A stretch of DNA of 64,000 nt from Dirofilaria immitis (taxonomy: Eukaryota > Nematoda > Chromadorea > Rhabditida > Onchocercidae): assembly GCA_024305405.1 (NCBI GenBank), contig JAKNDB010000087.1, positions 8,806,501-8,870,500 on the forward strand, read 5' to 3'. Below are positions 25,642-37,689 of this stretch, piece after piece (the first letter of the stretch is position 1; every line of letters starts with the position of its first letter). The translations under genes were made by a program, and so were the position numbers. The notes below the pieces were generated by a model. That model searched no databases. It saw only the letters and a program-made list of their open reading frames with translations, and was not told the origin of the DNA.

Positions 25642-25822
25642 TCAATTTAAATGTAAGAAATTCAATTATAAAAGTTTAAGCAATTAAATACAAAATAGAA
25701 TTTTTGTTATAAAAGGCTTTAAAAACGAAAGTAATTAATTGATAAATATTCAAAATAGAGAAATATTTGCAACATTTTAACTAACACTTGCAAAATTCCT
25801 GATCATTTTAACTTTAACTAAT
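25642..25822. repeat. dispersed repeat, copy 1 (lacks right inverted end)
   Basis: About 170 bp are roughly 90% identical to 26171-26348, with the same order of blocks (TCAATTTAAATGTAAGAAAT at the left end; AAAACGAAAGTAATTAATTG in the middle). Similarity stops near AACTTTAACT, just where copy 2 enters its right-hand inverted end. Confidence 0.8.
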
Positions 25823-26170
25823 CCGAAGAAAAGTCTAAACTAATTGCTAATTATAATTTAAATTCAAATTCAATTGAGATTACGTTTCTTTTAAATCTTT
25901 GAAAAATGAAAAACGAAAAAGATTTATTTACAAATTTAATTTTATATAGGGCAATTTCTGAATGTGACAGAAGTTTTTCATGTCAATTTTGCATCAGATT
26001 CTTATGTCATCATTTCAGCGAATCATTTGCTGTCAACTATTTTAATTCGATCGAGAGATGAGTGTCGAATCGTTTACCAACAAATGAAATTGATTTTGCA
26101 ATGATCTGACGAGTGATTTATTTAAAAAAAAAAGGTTCGAGAATCATGAAGAGATACAAGCAAAATTACG

Positions 26171-26380
26171 TCAATTTAAATGTAAGAGATTCAGTTATAA
26201 AAGTTTAAGCAATTAAATACAAAATAGAATTTTTGTTATAAAAGACTTTAAAAACGAAAGTAATTAATTGATAGATATTAAAAATAAAAAAATATTTGCA
26301 ACATTTTAATTAACTTTTGCAAAATTTCCTAATCATTTTAACTTTAGCTTTTATAATTGAATTTCTTACATTTAAATTGA
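26171..26380. mobile_element. small inverted-repeat (MITE-like) element, copy 2
   Basis: A ~210-bp AT-rich block. Its right end (26348-26380) is the exact reverse complement of the first 33 bases of copy 1, and matches its own left end (26171-26203) with two or three mismatches. With the flanking CG the inverted ends reach about 35 bp. It has no coding capacity. This fits a short non-autonomous inverted-repeat element or a fold-back sequence. No clean target duplication was seen, so the class is inferred. Confidence 0.55.
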
Positions 26381-26550
26381 CGCATTAATCAGTTCATGCA
26401 GATTTCAATCGAATCAGCAAATATTGATAATTATGAGAAATGGATGGTAATAACTAAAGATTTCAGTTGTAATCACTAAAATTTGATAGAACGAAGGTAA
26501 AAGTTCAATTACTTAATTGAAAATGTACAAATTTCGATTGTTATCACTCA

Positions 26551-26632
26551 TTTATTCTTAAATATTAAAATTGATATTATATTAGATAATATTTATTCTT
26601 AAATATTAAAATTGATATTATATTAGATAATA
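26551..26632. repeat. perfect 41-bp tandem duplication
   Basis: The unit starting TTTATTCTTAAATATTAAAA occurs at 26551-26591 and again at 26592-26632 without mismatch. Confidence 0.9.
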
Positions 26633-27510
26633 CTCATTGATGAAAACATAAATTATTCAAATTCAACTAGTATTTTAGCTATTTCTATTGAATCCAAGGC
26701 TTATGATTAGAAAATTCATGACTTCATTATAATTTCATTAAGCAATCCAAAGTGTAATCGATTAACTTTGAGAAATCCATCCAGATTTATTTATTGAAAT
26801 CCATTATGTTCATATTTTTTGTTCTATTCTTTTTTGATCTACGAAAACAGTAAACAATAAATTTTATTAATGTTTATTACTAGCTATTGGCATATAAAGT
26901 TAGCAAATTATTATATTCAGTAAATGATTGGTACTATTAGTAAGTAGTTTACGAAGATCGTCATTTTCGAATACTGAGACGAATTTTATTTTTAATCAAT
27001 AAATACAAAAGCGATAAATAAAGTGCTTACCTTATCATCATCCCATATCGGCACCAATAAACTTTAATTTCTGTACAAGACTTGTGGGAGTGATTTAAAC
27101 CATAATTAAATAAGATTCTATTATATTGAACATGATTGATAATCTGAAGCGGTATGGACCGATATTTCACAAATTGAAGAATAGTTCGAGAATACCACTA
27201 AATTTTCGACAATCATTCGCACCTTTAAAATGGTTTATAACCGAATTTAAAAGTGAACTTATCACACATAATATATTCATCTAAAAATCTATACATTTAT
27301 TAACTTACCAAAAATTTCATTTCATAATTTCATTCCGATATGATTATAACAAGATGTTACTTTGAAATAATACTTATAATTTGAGTAAGGACGATTTGCA
27401 GTGAAGGTTTATTTTTAAATAGAATGAAATAAATAAGTATGCAAATGATGAATATCTACAGAGTCTTCCATGTTCAATGTTATAATTAAATTTACATTTA
27501 GTATCAGCTT

Positions 27511-27534
27511 AAAAAAAAAAAAAAAAAAAAAAAA
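27511..27534. repeat. A24 homopolymer
   Basis: An uninterrupted run of 24 A. No retrogene body was recognised upstream of it. Confidence 0.9.
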
Positions 27535-27779
27535 CTCACCAAAAGCTAATTTGGTATTTTAATTTGCATTTAAGAAAAAACATCGCTCAATTGATAGTAC
27601 AATATAATTGTTGGAGTATTATAGACGATTTTATTGTTGCAATTATCTTTGAGATAGTAATGTTTACTCTGCCTATACATATAATTTCTGTTTATCTATA
27701 GTATAATTATCCCATATATTTTTATATTTATACCTTATATATTCATCTCATGTTTGTTTGTTTATACCTATACTTATCT

Positions 27780-28090
27780 ATGTATATGGATACCTGTACA
27801 TATATATTTGAATCTATCCACAATAATCAGCTGTAAATGTATATATATTTATAAAGTATAATTTTTATAAAGTATAAATAAATATATATATTTATTTATA
27901 CTTTATAAATTTACCCTGTACTTCTTTATATTGATCTGTATATACGTAATTGTAACTATAGCTATATGTACATATCTATTCTTACACATATTTATACATG
28001 TATATATACGCATGTATTCATACCTGTACACAAATATATATATATATATATATATAATAAATATGTATGTATATATATTTATACTCATGC
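27780..28090. repeat. TA/TATG-rich low-complexity tract
   Basis: Alternating TATA, TATG and TACA steps with an (AT)n core near 28035-28058. Both strands give Tyr/Ile-rich frames that are composition artefacts. Confidence 0.7.
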
Positions 28091-31000
28091 TTAGATTGCA
28101 AAGTATGCTCATTGAATTGAAATTTTAATTAATGAACTAAGAATCAATGGGATAAATTTTTCGCCTCCTTTCCTCCATTACTACTACTATTTTTACTGAT
28201 GAAGGATTATCAGTTATTCTAATTATAGTTTCTTTCATTGATGCCATTTAATTAAGAATAGAATTACAATTATTGCTATAAAAGTATTGTTATACTTCAT
28301 AATTAGTATATTATTTCTTAAATTAATCAATTCGAATGATTAATTTCACATAGTATCACCTTCGACTGATAATTTAATTCTATTTAAATTTTTAAAATAG
28401 TTTTACAAAATATGTTGCTTAAACTTAATATTTATAATTTTGCTGTAATTATATATTTGATCAAAAATATATTTATTTCTATCTAAAATTTCTAATTTTA
28501 TTATTGAAAATATTAAGAAAAAAGACTTTGCACTATAAAAACATTTATAATTAGTTAATTTATAATTTTAACAAAGCCATTTTAATGCATTTTCTATTTT
28601 TTTTTGCCCCATAATAATTATATTTATTTCATAAAAAGTTCCCTCAGAAATTTTCTACAAGTGGATATATTCACATAGTATTTATGCAAAATGTTTCGCA
28701 TCAAATTTTCATATAAATCGCTATTGACATATTGTCATTGCTAATTTTAAAATTTATTTCAATTGTCATAAATTATATTTTTTATATGCTTTCTTAAGCT
28801 CGATATAACAATTACAAATGAAGAATCAGAGAGAGGAAGAGAAAGGATGGATAGAAAGATTCTGAAGGATAGAAATTCGATTGAAATAAGTAAGTGTCTC
28901 CAAGTGTCGTTAATTGACAAACAGCATCCATGAATGTGTGATTTAAAAAGAAAATGCGGTCATCTTGTTAATTCCTCCTTTCGAATTATCGCCAAAGAAT
29001 GCAACTAAACAATAGTATTACTTTTATATTTTTCCTTACTTTTACAACATTTCTTTCAAGCTCATCAGACTTAAGGCTTAAAAGCCAAAAAAAAAAAAAA
29101 AAGAAATTTATAATGATAGTAACGATGATCTTACTTTTCTCATTTACTATTTTTTCTTTATAAAATTTATTTCAAACTTAGCTTGAATATAATAATAATA
29201 TATTTGCAAGCCTAGTTTGTAAGACTCATTAAAAGAAAGCATTTGATAGTAAAGCTTTTTATATTTATTATATTAGAAAAAAATCATTTCAAATTTTAAA
29301 TTTATCATTTTTGTTAAAAATTATGGAAGTTTTTTCAAATATCTAAAATGGAATTATATGCTTTTTAATAAAGTAAATCCATTTACTTTTAGCTTTTCTA
29401 TGCTCATTTATGCATATTATACATACCGGATATCCATTAAAAACTAGCGCTTTTTTTTCATTATGAAAAAGGATAAGAAAAGAAAGTTCGGCAAAGCTTT
29501 TTACCATTTTATCCCAACTTAAAAAGCTTTTTCATTCCATAATTGCCAATCATTTTACATTACTTTTTTCATCCTACCTTATTTTTTGCATATTTTATAT
29601 TATCTACCATTTATCATCCTTTTTTTTTTTTACTTTCTATAACATTTTTAAATATTTACTACAGTCATCTTTTATACCATAGATTATGTAAATTTACGTT
29701 TGATTAGAAAAATTGTGAAAATGTGAAATCCCTCTGAATAATAGAGGATTTTAATATTTATTAAATTATTGAACAAAATCATATGATTGACTTTGAATAT
29801 GTTAATTTCGGGATAATTTTTCAAAATTTTTTTTAATATCAAATTCTAAAACAAATAAACAAAAAAAATCGTTCGCATATCAAAAAATCAAAAATGACAA
29901 AAATACTGCTTTATCTGACATAAGCATAGCCAACGAATTATGAATGCTACGTAGATGATAACGAAAAAATATTCCATAAATTTTGTAATGTGTTATAATT
30001 AGCATACGAAAATAAGAGCCTAGAAGAATCCTTACTCACTGAATTCGAGATTTATACTTTGAATCATTGAGACTTATCAACATATCATATCAAGAATTTT
30101 TGATAAATTTAATAGGCAAACATTTGCCTATTAAATACATACACTGATTATGTGTAGATCTTCCTATGATATGCATAGATATCATTAATATCAAATATCT
30201 CATTGACATGAAATAAAGCTTTGAATTAATTGAATGATTAAACAAATAACAGAATTCATAGATTGTTGACTTTTCAACAAAAATTACGTTAGCGAAAGCA
30301 ATCACTTGCAATTATCAGTATGTGTAATAAGCAGTATCATTATCATATTTTTGCATCATTTACCTTTATCAATTCGTTTTTCCAAAATAATCGCAAGTAC
30401 TATGAACTTCTTGACAATCTTAATAAATGAAATGAATCATAAGTCAGAGCTTTTTTTTTTAATTAAAGAATTTCTTTTACAAATTGGAATAATTCAAAAT
30501 ATATCAATTAGCAATTTTAAAATGATGTAAGAATGAAATTTTAGGGAAAGATTTAAATTGCATGTAAATTATACTAAATTAAGTTGATAATTTGAAAGTG
30601 CTCTTTAGTAAAAGATTCAAATTATATATATATAAATTATGCTAAATCAAGTTGACAACTTTGTAAAATATTCCATCTTGATAATTCATATGAAAATTTG
30701 CAAAAAGAGATGTTCAAAATTGCACAAATAGCAAATTGTTCGAATTTAAAAGATGAATATATGCAGTAATATCCCTAAGGAATGGCTTTGAAATTTCAAA
30801 AATAATTGCTTGTACTTTTCAAGGAAAAAAAGAAGAGAGAACAAAACGCTTTAGCATAGATTTAATAAAAAGCCATTTTTATGAAGATTTCAAGGAATGA
30901 GATGAAATTTTGTTGAAATTACTGAAGCATCATCACTTTACGATGAAACGATCTCGATGAATTCAACTTGTAGCTCCTTGCAGGATGAAATATGTTAACA

Positions 31001-31982
31001 TTTTAACAAACTTGGCATATCATTTATAGCATGCTTAAAATCATTATTAAAATAAACAAATGAGCAATTCATCTTTGTTTTTTAACTAATTCAAATAAAT
31101 TTCTATAAGTTTCAAATGAACAAATGACAATTATTATGAATAGCTCGTTGGATTATCAGCTTGAATAAAAATTGTAAAGTTTTATTCATATTGAATAGGA
31201 TGATGATTAGAAAGGTGCTTCATTCTCATTAGAAGAGTTGCTTATAATTCAAATGAACTTTTTGACTGATAAGTTGATTTTTTAGTCAGTCGCTATGTAT
31301 TATATTTTAAATCACTATAATAGTCGATAATAAAATGATGAAACTTTTTACTGACAAGTTAATGTCTCTGGTCGGTTAGTTAATATTATGTCCCAAGTTT
31401 ACTAGAAAAAGAAATAGCTCATAATTCAGCTAATAATAAATTGTTTTTCTAATATGTTAATTTCTTTAATTAATAGCTTATTATTATTTGCACTTAAAGA
31501 ATAGCAAATGATAAATCGACTGTTTAAAATATCGTCTTCATTGGAAAATATATTTCATTTTCGATAAAGCTTGACCAGGATATTATCAGTTGATAAGATT
31601 TTTTTGTCAACTGTTGGTAAATCTTAAAAGCTTATCATAAATTGCCGTTTTTATCATAAGTGGCCTCACATTTTTCACATGACACTTCTTTATTTATTTA
31701 TTTATTATTGATAAAAAGACATCATTCTTTCCTTTTATTTACTTACAACTTGTATATTTGCAAGCAATCAGTTTACTTTTTGAAAATCTATTTATTTATT
31801 CTTTTTCAATTTTCAACTTATTTTCCTAAAATTTCAGAATGTAAATATTCTTTGAAAGTAACGTGACGTTATGAGTAAATAAACGTGACATAAAATTGTA
31901 AATTATCAAGAAATGTTTGTGATTTTTGAATATAAATAATAGCTATATTACAATTATTTCTATTCATCTGCATTATGTTTAG

Positions 31983-33415
31983 ATGAGAAGTATCTATGAG
32001 AAAATATGGAGAATGCCGCTGTCACCTTGCCGTATTTTATTCATTTTAACTATTGCTCATCTTTTATTCATACAACTGACTGCACAGCATGAAGGTATAC
32101 TATCATTTTTCAAAAATTTTTCGAAATTTTAAATTATTAAAATTGACTAAAACATATTATAGCATCAATATAGTATACTATCAATATACTGTATCAACGA
32201 CTTATTGTAGTGTCAATATACTATATTATCAGTATACTGTAATATTAACATATATTTGTTGTTACTCTTTACGACTATTTAATAATACTAAGAATATATA
32301 TTAAAAGAAAATATTTTTTGAAAAGTGGGAAAATAAACAAATTAAGACTTGATAGCACGAGCCATGATAGCTCAGTCGGGAGAGCGTTAGACTGAAGATC
32401 TAAAGGTCGCCGGTTCGATCCCGGCTCGTGGCATCGTCGTTTTCATTCCCTTTCAAAACTTTCTTTGCACATCAAGATATTCAGACAAAATAAAATTGCA
32501 CAGTGGTCTTACGTTGGCTGAGTGGTTTAGTGGTATGATTCGGCATTTCGGATGCAAGAAGTTCCAATTTCACCGGGTTATGATCAAAAGTTTTGAAAAT
32601 TTCAATGGTTGCAGTTTGGCTTACTTCTGCAGAATTAATTTCAAAAGCACGATCTTTGAAATGATTTATTTAACCATTCATAATTGTTTATCTCATTATA
32701 TCACAAAAGCTTATATTTCGAGTTATTCCTCATCTATGATTAATTAATTACAAATTTATTATTTTTTAGTTATTTTGCTTTTTATACATTTTGATTATAA
32801 CAAGCAATGTATTCAGAAAGTTTATCATCGAATCTAAAGCGAAAATGTTTTCAATGTACAATGCCATATGAATGCAATTTGGGTTTATGCTACGGTGATT
32901 ATTGCATTAAATCACTTGGTAAGATGATTTAATTACTTGATAAAATGGCTTGATCATTGATAGCTTTATTAACTTGATAAGATGATCTGACTAATTGATA
33001 AGATAGTTTGTTTATTTCGGTATGATTTAAAACCCTTTTTAAAATATTGCAAAAAAAAATCTGAGGTATATGTATATATATGTTAAATTATTATCACTTT
33101 CAGCAAGCGATCAATATGTCAGCAAAGGATGTGAAAATAAAACATTCAGGTAAGATTTTTATTACTTACAAATTATTACAGGTACATAATGATTGATACT
33201 TTTTTATTGCAAAAGTTGTTTTTTATTTTCGCAGCATTAGATATAATTTGGTTAATTTGAATTATTTCAGATTAGTAAATGGTGAATCGTACATGCAAGG
33301 AAGCTCAGAATCGATCGAAAAATCACATTGTACCACTGAATATATGTTCGGGATTGAGAATGTTATTTGTTATTGCAACGATATTGATTTTTGTAATAGG
33401 AGTCGAAAAAATTGA
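31983..33415 (+). CDS. Ly-6/three-finger-fold secreted protein, about 134 aa
   Basis: Four exons join cleanly: 31983-32094, 32817-32918, 33104-33149 and 33271-33415, with phases 1, 1 and 2 between them and a TGA stop. Exon 1 encodes a long signal sequence (hydrophobic core ILFILTIAHLLFIQL, likely cut near TAQ). The mature part has the Cys spacing of Ly-6/activin-receptor-type domains: KCFQCTMPYECNLGLCYGDYC, then KGCENKTF, SHCTTEYMFG and a final CYCNDIDFCN, the usual Cys-Asn end. Proteins of this fold act outside the cell as ligands, receptor modulators or GPI-anchored surface proteins. The protein ends about six residues after the final CN with no hydrophobic tail, so it is more likely secreted than GPI-anchored. 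Intron 1 contains a tRNA-Phe gene on the same strand. Confidence 0.85.
32361..32433 (+). tRNA. tRNA-Phe (GAA)
   Basis: A 73-base cloverleaf without CCA. The acceptor stem GCCATGA pairs with TCGTGGC (one G-T pair) and the discriminator base is A. The A box is TAGCTCAGTCGG, the anticodon loop CTGAAGA gives GAA, and the T arm GCCGG/CCGGC encloses TTCGATC (B box GGTTCGATCCC). No intron. All internal promoter elements look intact. It lies inside intron 1 of the Ly-6-type gene in the same orientation. Confidence 0.95.
32515..32590 (+). pseudogene. tRNA-Pro-like relic
   Basis: GGCTGAGTGGTTTAGTGGTATGATTC-type sequence matches the 5' half and D arm of eukaryotic tRNA-Pro, with an intact A-box-like stretch (TTTAGTGG). 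The anticodon arm has decayed: only about three stem pairs remain and the loop TTTCGGA no longer gives a Pro anticodon. The T arm and 3' acceptor strand are not recognisable apart from CCGGGTTA. It lies about 80 bases downstream of tRNA-Phe, in the same intron. Confidence 0.6.
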
Positions 33416-33535
33416 GGGTAAATTTATTGTCTTATCATTTTTGTCGCCTCGATAATAATCATTTTTTAATTTAAAATGTTGAAATTGAAATAATTGTGAT
33501 ATCATTTATCTATTTTCTGATTTAAAAACTGAAGA

Positions 33536-33607
33536 TAGAATTATTATGATATTATTCTTTAGAATTATTATGATATTATTCTTTAGAATTATTATGATAT
33601 TATTCTT
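33536..33607. repeat. three perfect 24-bp tandem copies
   Basis: The unit TAGAATTATTATGATATTAT plus TCTT occurs three times without mismatch, at 33536, 33560 and 33584. Short DNA of this kind is prone to copy-number change. Confidence 0.9.
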
Positions 33608-34518
33608 TCTTGTTTTAATCATAATTAATACTTATTTTTTAATTTGAAAAACTGACAGTGAATTTATTATTAATATTATTATTTTTTCATCCTAATTAAT
33701 TTCAAATTTCTAATTTGTTATTTGTTGCCTTTTTAGCGAAAAAAATTTTGCCAAAATTTTCAATTTGCAATTATGAGAAGAATTTTTTCTAAATTTTTCA
33801 ATAAAATTTTCTTTCAAAGAAATGTGAGCATACAATTGCTAGAGTTAAGGTAGAATGTGAAATCGGAAATGTTAAAATGGAATCTGAAATTGGAAAGAAA
33901 TTTTAAATCTAACGAAGTTTCATTTCATTTACTTAAATTTGTTGGAATATATTATCGTATTCAAATGTAGCGCTGAGATAATATCTCTCGAACGATAATA
34001 AAAATTTGTTGCAGAAAATGAAAAGCAAGAATTTTATATTAACTTATAACTTAATTAAAATAAACATTACTACGGTTGTGAGTTAGTGTCGCAATTCATC
34101 TCACTCTAATAATTTCGCGACGAAAAATTCTCCAAAATGATAAAATAAGATTTGATTTTTTATCCTTTAACAAATCATATTTTACACTAATCTCTTATCA
34201 ATAATTATCTATCAACAGTTTATCTGATTATCATTTTCACAACAAATTTATTTTTAATTAACAGTAGTTAAATGGAGCGATACATTGCTAATAATAATAA
34301 TAACATGCACAATTACAATTATAATTATATATAAATACATGTAATGTATATATGTAGTGGAAAGTAATGCATAACATTTTAATAACTTATGAGCATTTCA
34401 GGTAGTACAAACAAATAAAAACACACTAATGGAATGTATGCTAAAAATGAATTTTAGGAAAGGATAAAAGACTTTGATATTGATAGCAATTACCCAATTT
34501 GATAGGAAATTTTAAAAA

Positions 34519-34524
34519 TTTATT
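34519..34524 (-). terminator. AATAAA polyadenylation signal
   Basis: AATAAA on the minus strand, 17 bases past the stop codon of the C2-domain gene. This is a plausible cleavage/polyadenylation signal for it. Confidence 0.5.
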
Positions 34525-34541
34525 AATCTTAATTTCATTCA

Positions 34542-37500
34542 TTAACATTTAAATAAACGATGCCACATACAAATTGGTAGGCCAGTTTTTCGAATCATTT
34601 GTAACCAATGAGCACATCCGGCACCTGGACACATTGGACCAATTACACAATGTCCAACTGGAACTGGGCCACGATTAAAATCAGCCGGATCAGTATCGAA
34701 CATCTATAAAAAGGATCATAGTATTTTCAATCAAATTTTTTTCTTTATTATCAAATCAATCATCTGCTCCCCACAAATCGCAATATGCAGCAATGATTTG
34801 CGGGCTTGCGTTGAAAGTTTTAACCGAATGACGTATAATCAATCTCATCATCTCACTGAATTAATTCGTAATCTATCCTATCACATGATTAGACTGAGCG
34901 AATGACGTACAATCGATCTTATCATATGACTGGATATATAATCGATCCTATCACCTAACCACAATAGCATGCAAACCTTCTTATCACTTAACCGGACTAT
35001 TGCAAAATGAGAGATGAAAATTTGGATAGATAAAATTTTTCGAAAATTTTTGAGAAAAAGAATTTTTAATAAACTTCGGAGAACACAATAGTGAAATGTA
35101 AAGTACTGAATTTTATTGAACTTTATGAACTTTATTTAAAGCGGATAATGAATAATAAGTATTGAAGAGAGAGCCACTAAATAGAATTACATCTTTTTTT
35201 TGCAAATATGTAAAACTTTTGGTTTTATATTTATTTAAATTTAACTTTTCAAAAAAAAGGAAGAGAATCATAAAACTGACGTACCTCGATGACAATATGA
35301 CATCTATCAAGCATTTGTGGCGTGACGTGAAATAAGAAGGATTCTGAAAAGACAGCATCTGTCGGCCGTATTATAAGTGTTTCATTCGAACCTACGGGTG
35401 AGGAAGAAGTTGACGGTGAACTTGATGTAGATGCTTTTTCGGTACACTAGAATAAAAATCTGATTGATTGTGAATAAAATATGATAATTTTACCAATTAA
35501 TATTTGGTCAATGTGATCTTGGCTTGAAATTATCATCATTCATAAGTGAAATCATAATACAAGCTACTATTATAGATTAATATATAGATCAATCAATCAA
35601 TAAAAATGCGTGTTCATTTTAAGATATAATAATATAAGGTTCTTATTATGCAAATTAGCAAATTTTTAGTTATTACTTTTGCATATATTTCTAAATTGTA
35701 TTTCTGCAATTTGATTTTGATTTAATGAAACTAGTCAATATTTCATACCCATCAGTCATGAAGCATTTACTACAAACAGTCGTTGGTGTTACTGTTGTTT
35801 GTTTTTGCTCCACCAAACGACGTTTCTCGAATAGCATTACTCGAGCAAATGGTTCTAAAAGTGAATTGATTTACTGGAATTTTAAAAGAATTGATACGGG
35901 AAAATATTAAAATAATGTATCAGTTATAAAATGTCTTACTATTATTAAAAGGTAATAATTTGGCTTTTTGACCGTAGCTGTTATGAATTGCACATTTGGT
36001 GCATATGTCAAAATTGTTAATACTTCTGTCTCGTATTTCATACCCTTAAAAAAAATTTTAATTTTGTTTTCATTAAAATCTTAAACTTTTAAATTCTGAT
36101 TAAGAAATTCTGTAATTAAAGGAAAAAACGAAACGAATCAATCATTTAGAAAGAATTAAAATTAATGAAAAAAATCAATAAATATCTATTTGAAAGGAGG
36201 AAAGAGATGATAAGATTAAGTTTTAACAAATTTTTATCTTATCTCCTTCCATTTGTTTTATAATTGATTTTTTTATAAATTTTAAATTGAAAAATTTCAA
36301 TTGATATAAGCATTAATTTAGAAAGAATAAATTGATGAATAAGAAATATGAAAGATACAGGTATAATATCAGCGCAGGAAAGCGATAAATCGATTTCTTC
36401 ACTTTTATTAGTTCTTGCTAATTGTTCCGGTAAAGTTTCCGGTTCCATTTGAAAAATTCGTTCTTCAAATTCGCTATCAAACAAATTTCGTGGTGCACTT
36501 TCCTCATTCGATAGAAATTTTGTTAAAGCATCCTTATGTGATGCTAATTTTTCGCCTTTAACTCTGCGAATAACATAAATATCATTAGGTTTTTCAGGAA
36601 AAATTCGAATTTTTGAAATTACAAAATTCTGACAACAAATTTGAATTATAATGATAACTTGCATATTATAAACAATCAATCTCGTCAATCAATAAAAAAG
36701 AATAGTATAGTCGAGAAAAACGTATAAATCACATAGAGCTGATATTTGTTATTAAGAAGATTAAAAAAAATTGATAATTAGAAGGAATTTGATAATTAAC
36801 ATTGTCAATCCAATATTTTACCTCCATGTTTATCACCCCATTCTCGAAATTCATGTCTAGCTGCCCGACCATATCGATGTGTTCCAAGTTTCAGTTCAGT
36901 ATTTGAACGATTAGCACGAGCTGCAGGTGCAGCTTGATTCTTGCCTGCTTTTATCATCGATTTGGGAGCCCAAGATGCCGATTGATTAGCACCAGCTTGT
37001 GATGGTGGCTAAAATTCATTTTAGTATCGAATATTCCTATGCAATTTATTTAATCGTTGAAATGCAGTAAACATTATTTGAAAAATAATTGAAATTCAAA
37101 AATTAAAATTATTTAAAAACGAACTAATTTATGTAATTGCACAGCATAATGTGGTCGATTATTTAATGATTGATACTCGAAAAATGCTTCGCTAAGAAAT
37201 TCATTCCTGAAAATTGAACAAATTTACGATCTAAAATTGCCATTAAAATTAAAATTTGTTTGATTTTTTTCACTTATCTCTTTATTATTTATAATTATAA
37301 GTTGTTGTGATTTTTTTAAACAAATAAAATAATCTTGCTGAAAAGTTGGAATAATTTATTATATTTTATTGTCTATTCCTATCCTTTTAATATTGTTTCT
37401 ATGCCGTTTTATTGAAATAATATTAATTAAGGTAAAATTTTTAATCAACAAAATAAAATTTTAATCATTAATATATAAATTAACTCAGTACAAATTTCAT

Positions 37501-37626
37501 AGTACAAATTTTGATAAAGAATTTCTATTCTCTTAAATAAATTTCAGAAATATTTCAAAAATGTTCCGTTTCATCATATTTTTTAGAAATAGAAATAAAG
37601 AGAAAAGAAAAATGAAGTAAGGGGAA

Positions 37627-37689
<63 letters not shown>

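Larger units (their letters stand above)
23989..31982. other. large intergenic region, AT-rich
   Basis: No confident gene. It holds a weak candidate terminal exon (24572-24706), a possible donor-bearing exon near 27029-27110, an inverted-repeat element with a second partial copy, short tandem repeats, a 24-base A run, and alternating AT/TATG stretches at 27780-28090. Runs of T and A elsewhere give only low-complexity frames. Confidence 0.5.
33416..34541. other. intergenic between convergent genes
   Basis: Contains the 3' region of the Ly-6-type gene, a 24-bp triplicate and AT-rich filler. No supported coding frame. Confidence 0.5.

Noticed and set aside
27903..28128. Tyr/Ile-rich ORFs on both strands
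   Set aside because: They arise from TATA/TATG low-complexity sequence.
32496..32747. 83-codon plus-strand ORF
   Set aside because: It overlaps the tRNA-Pro-like relic within an intron, and its composition is random.
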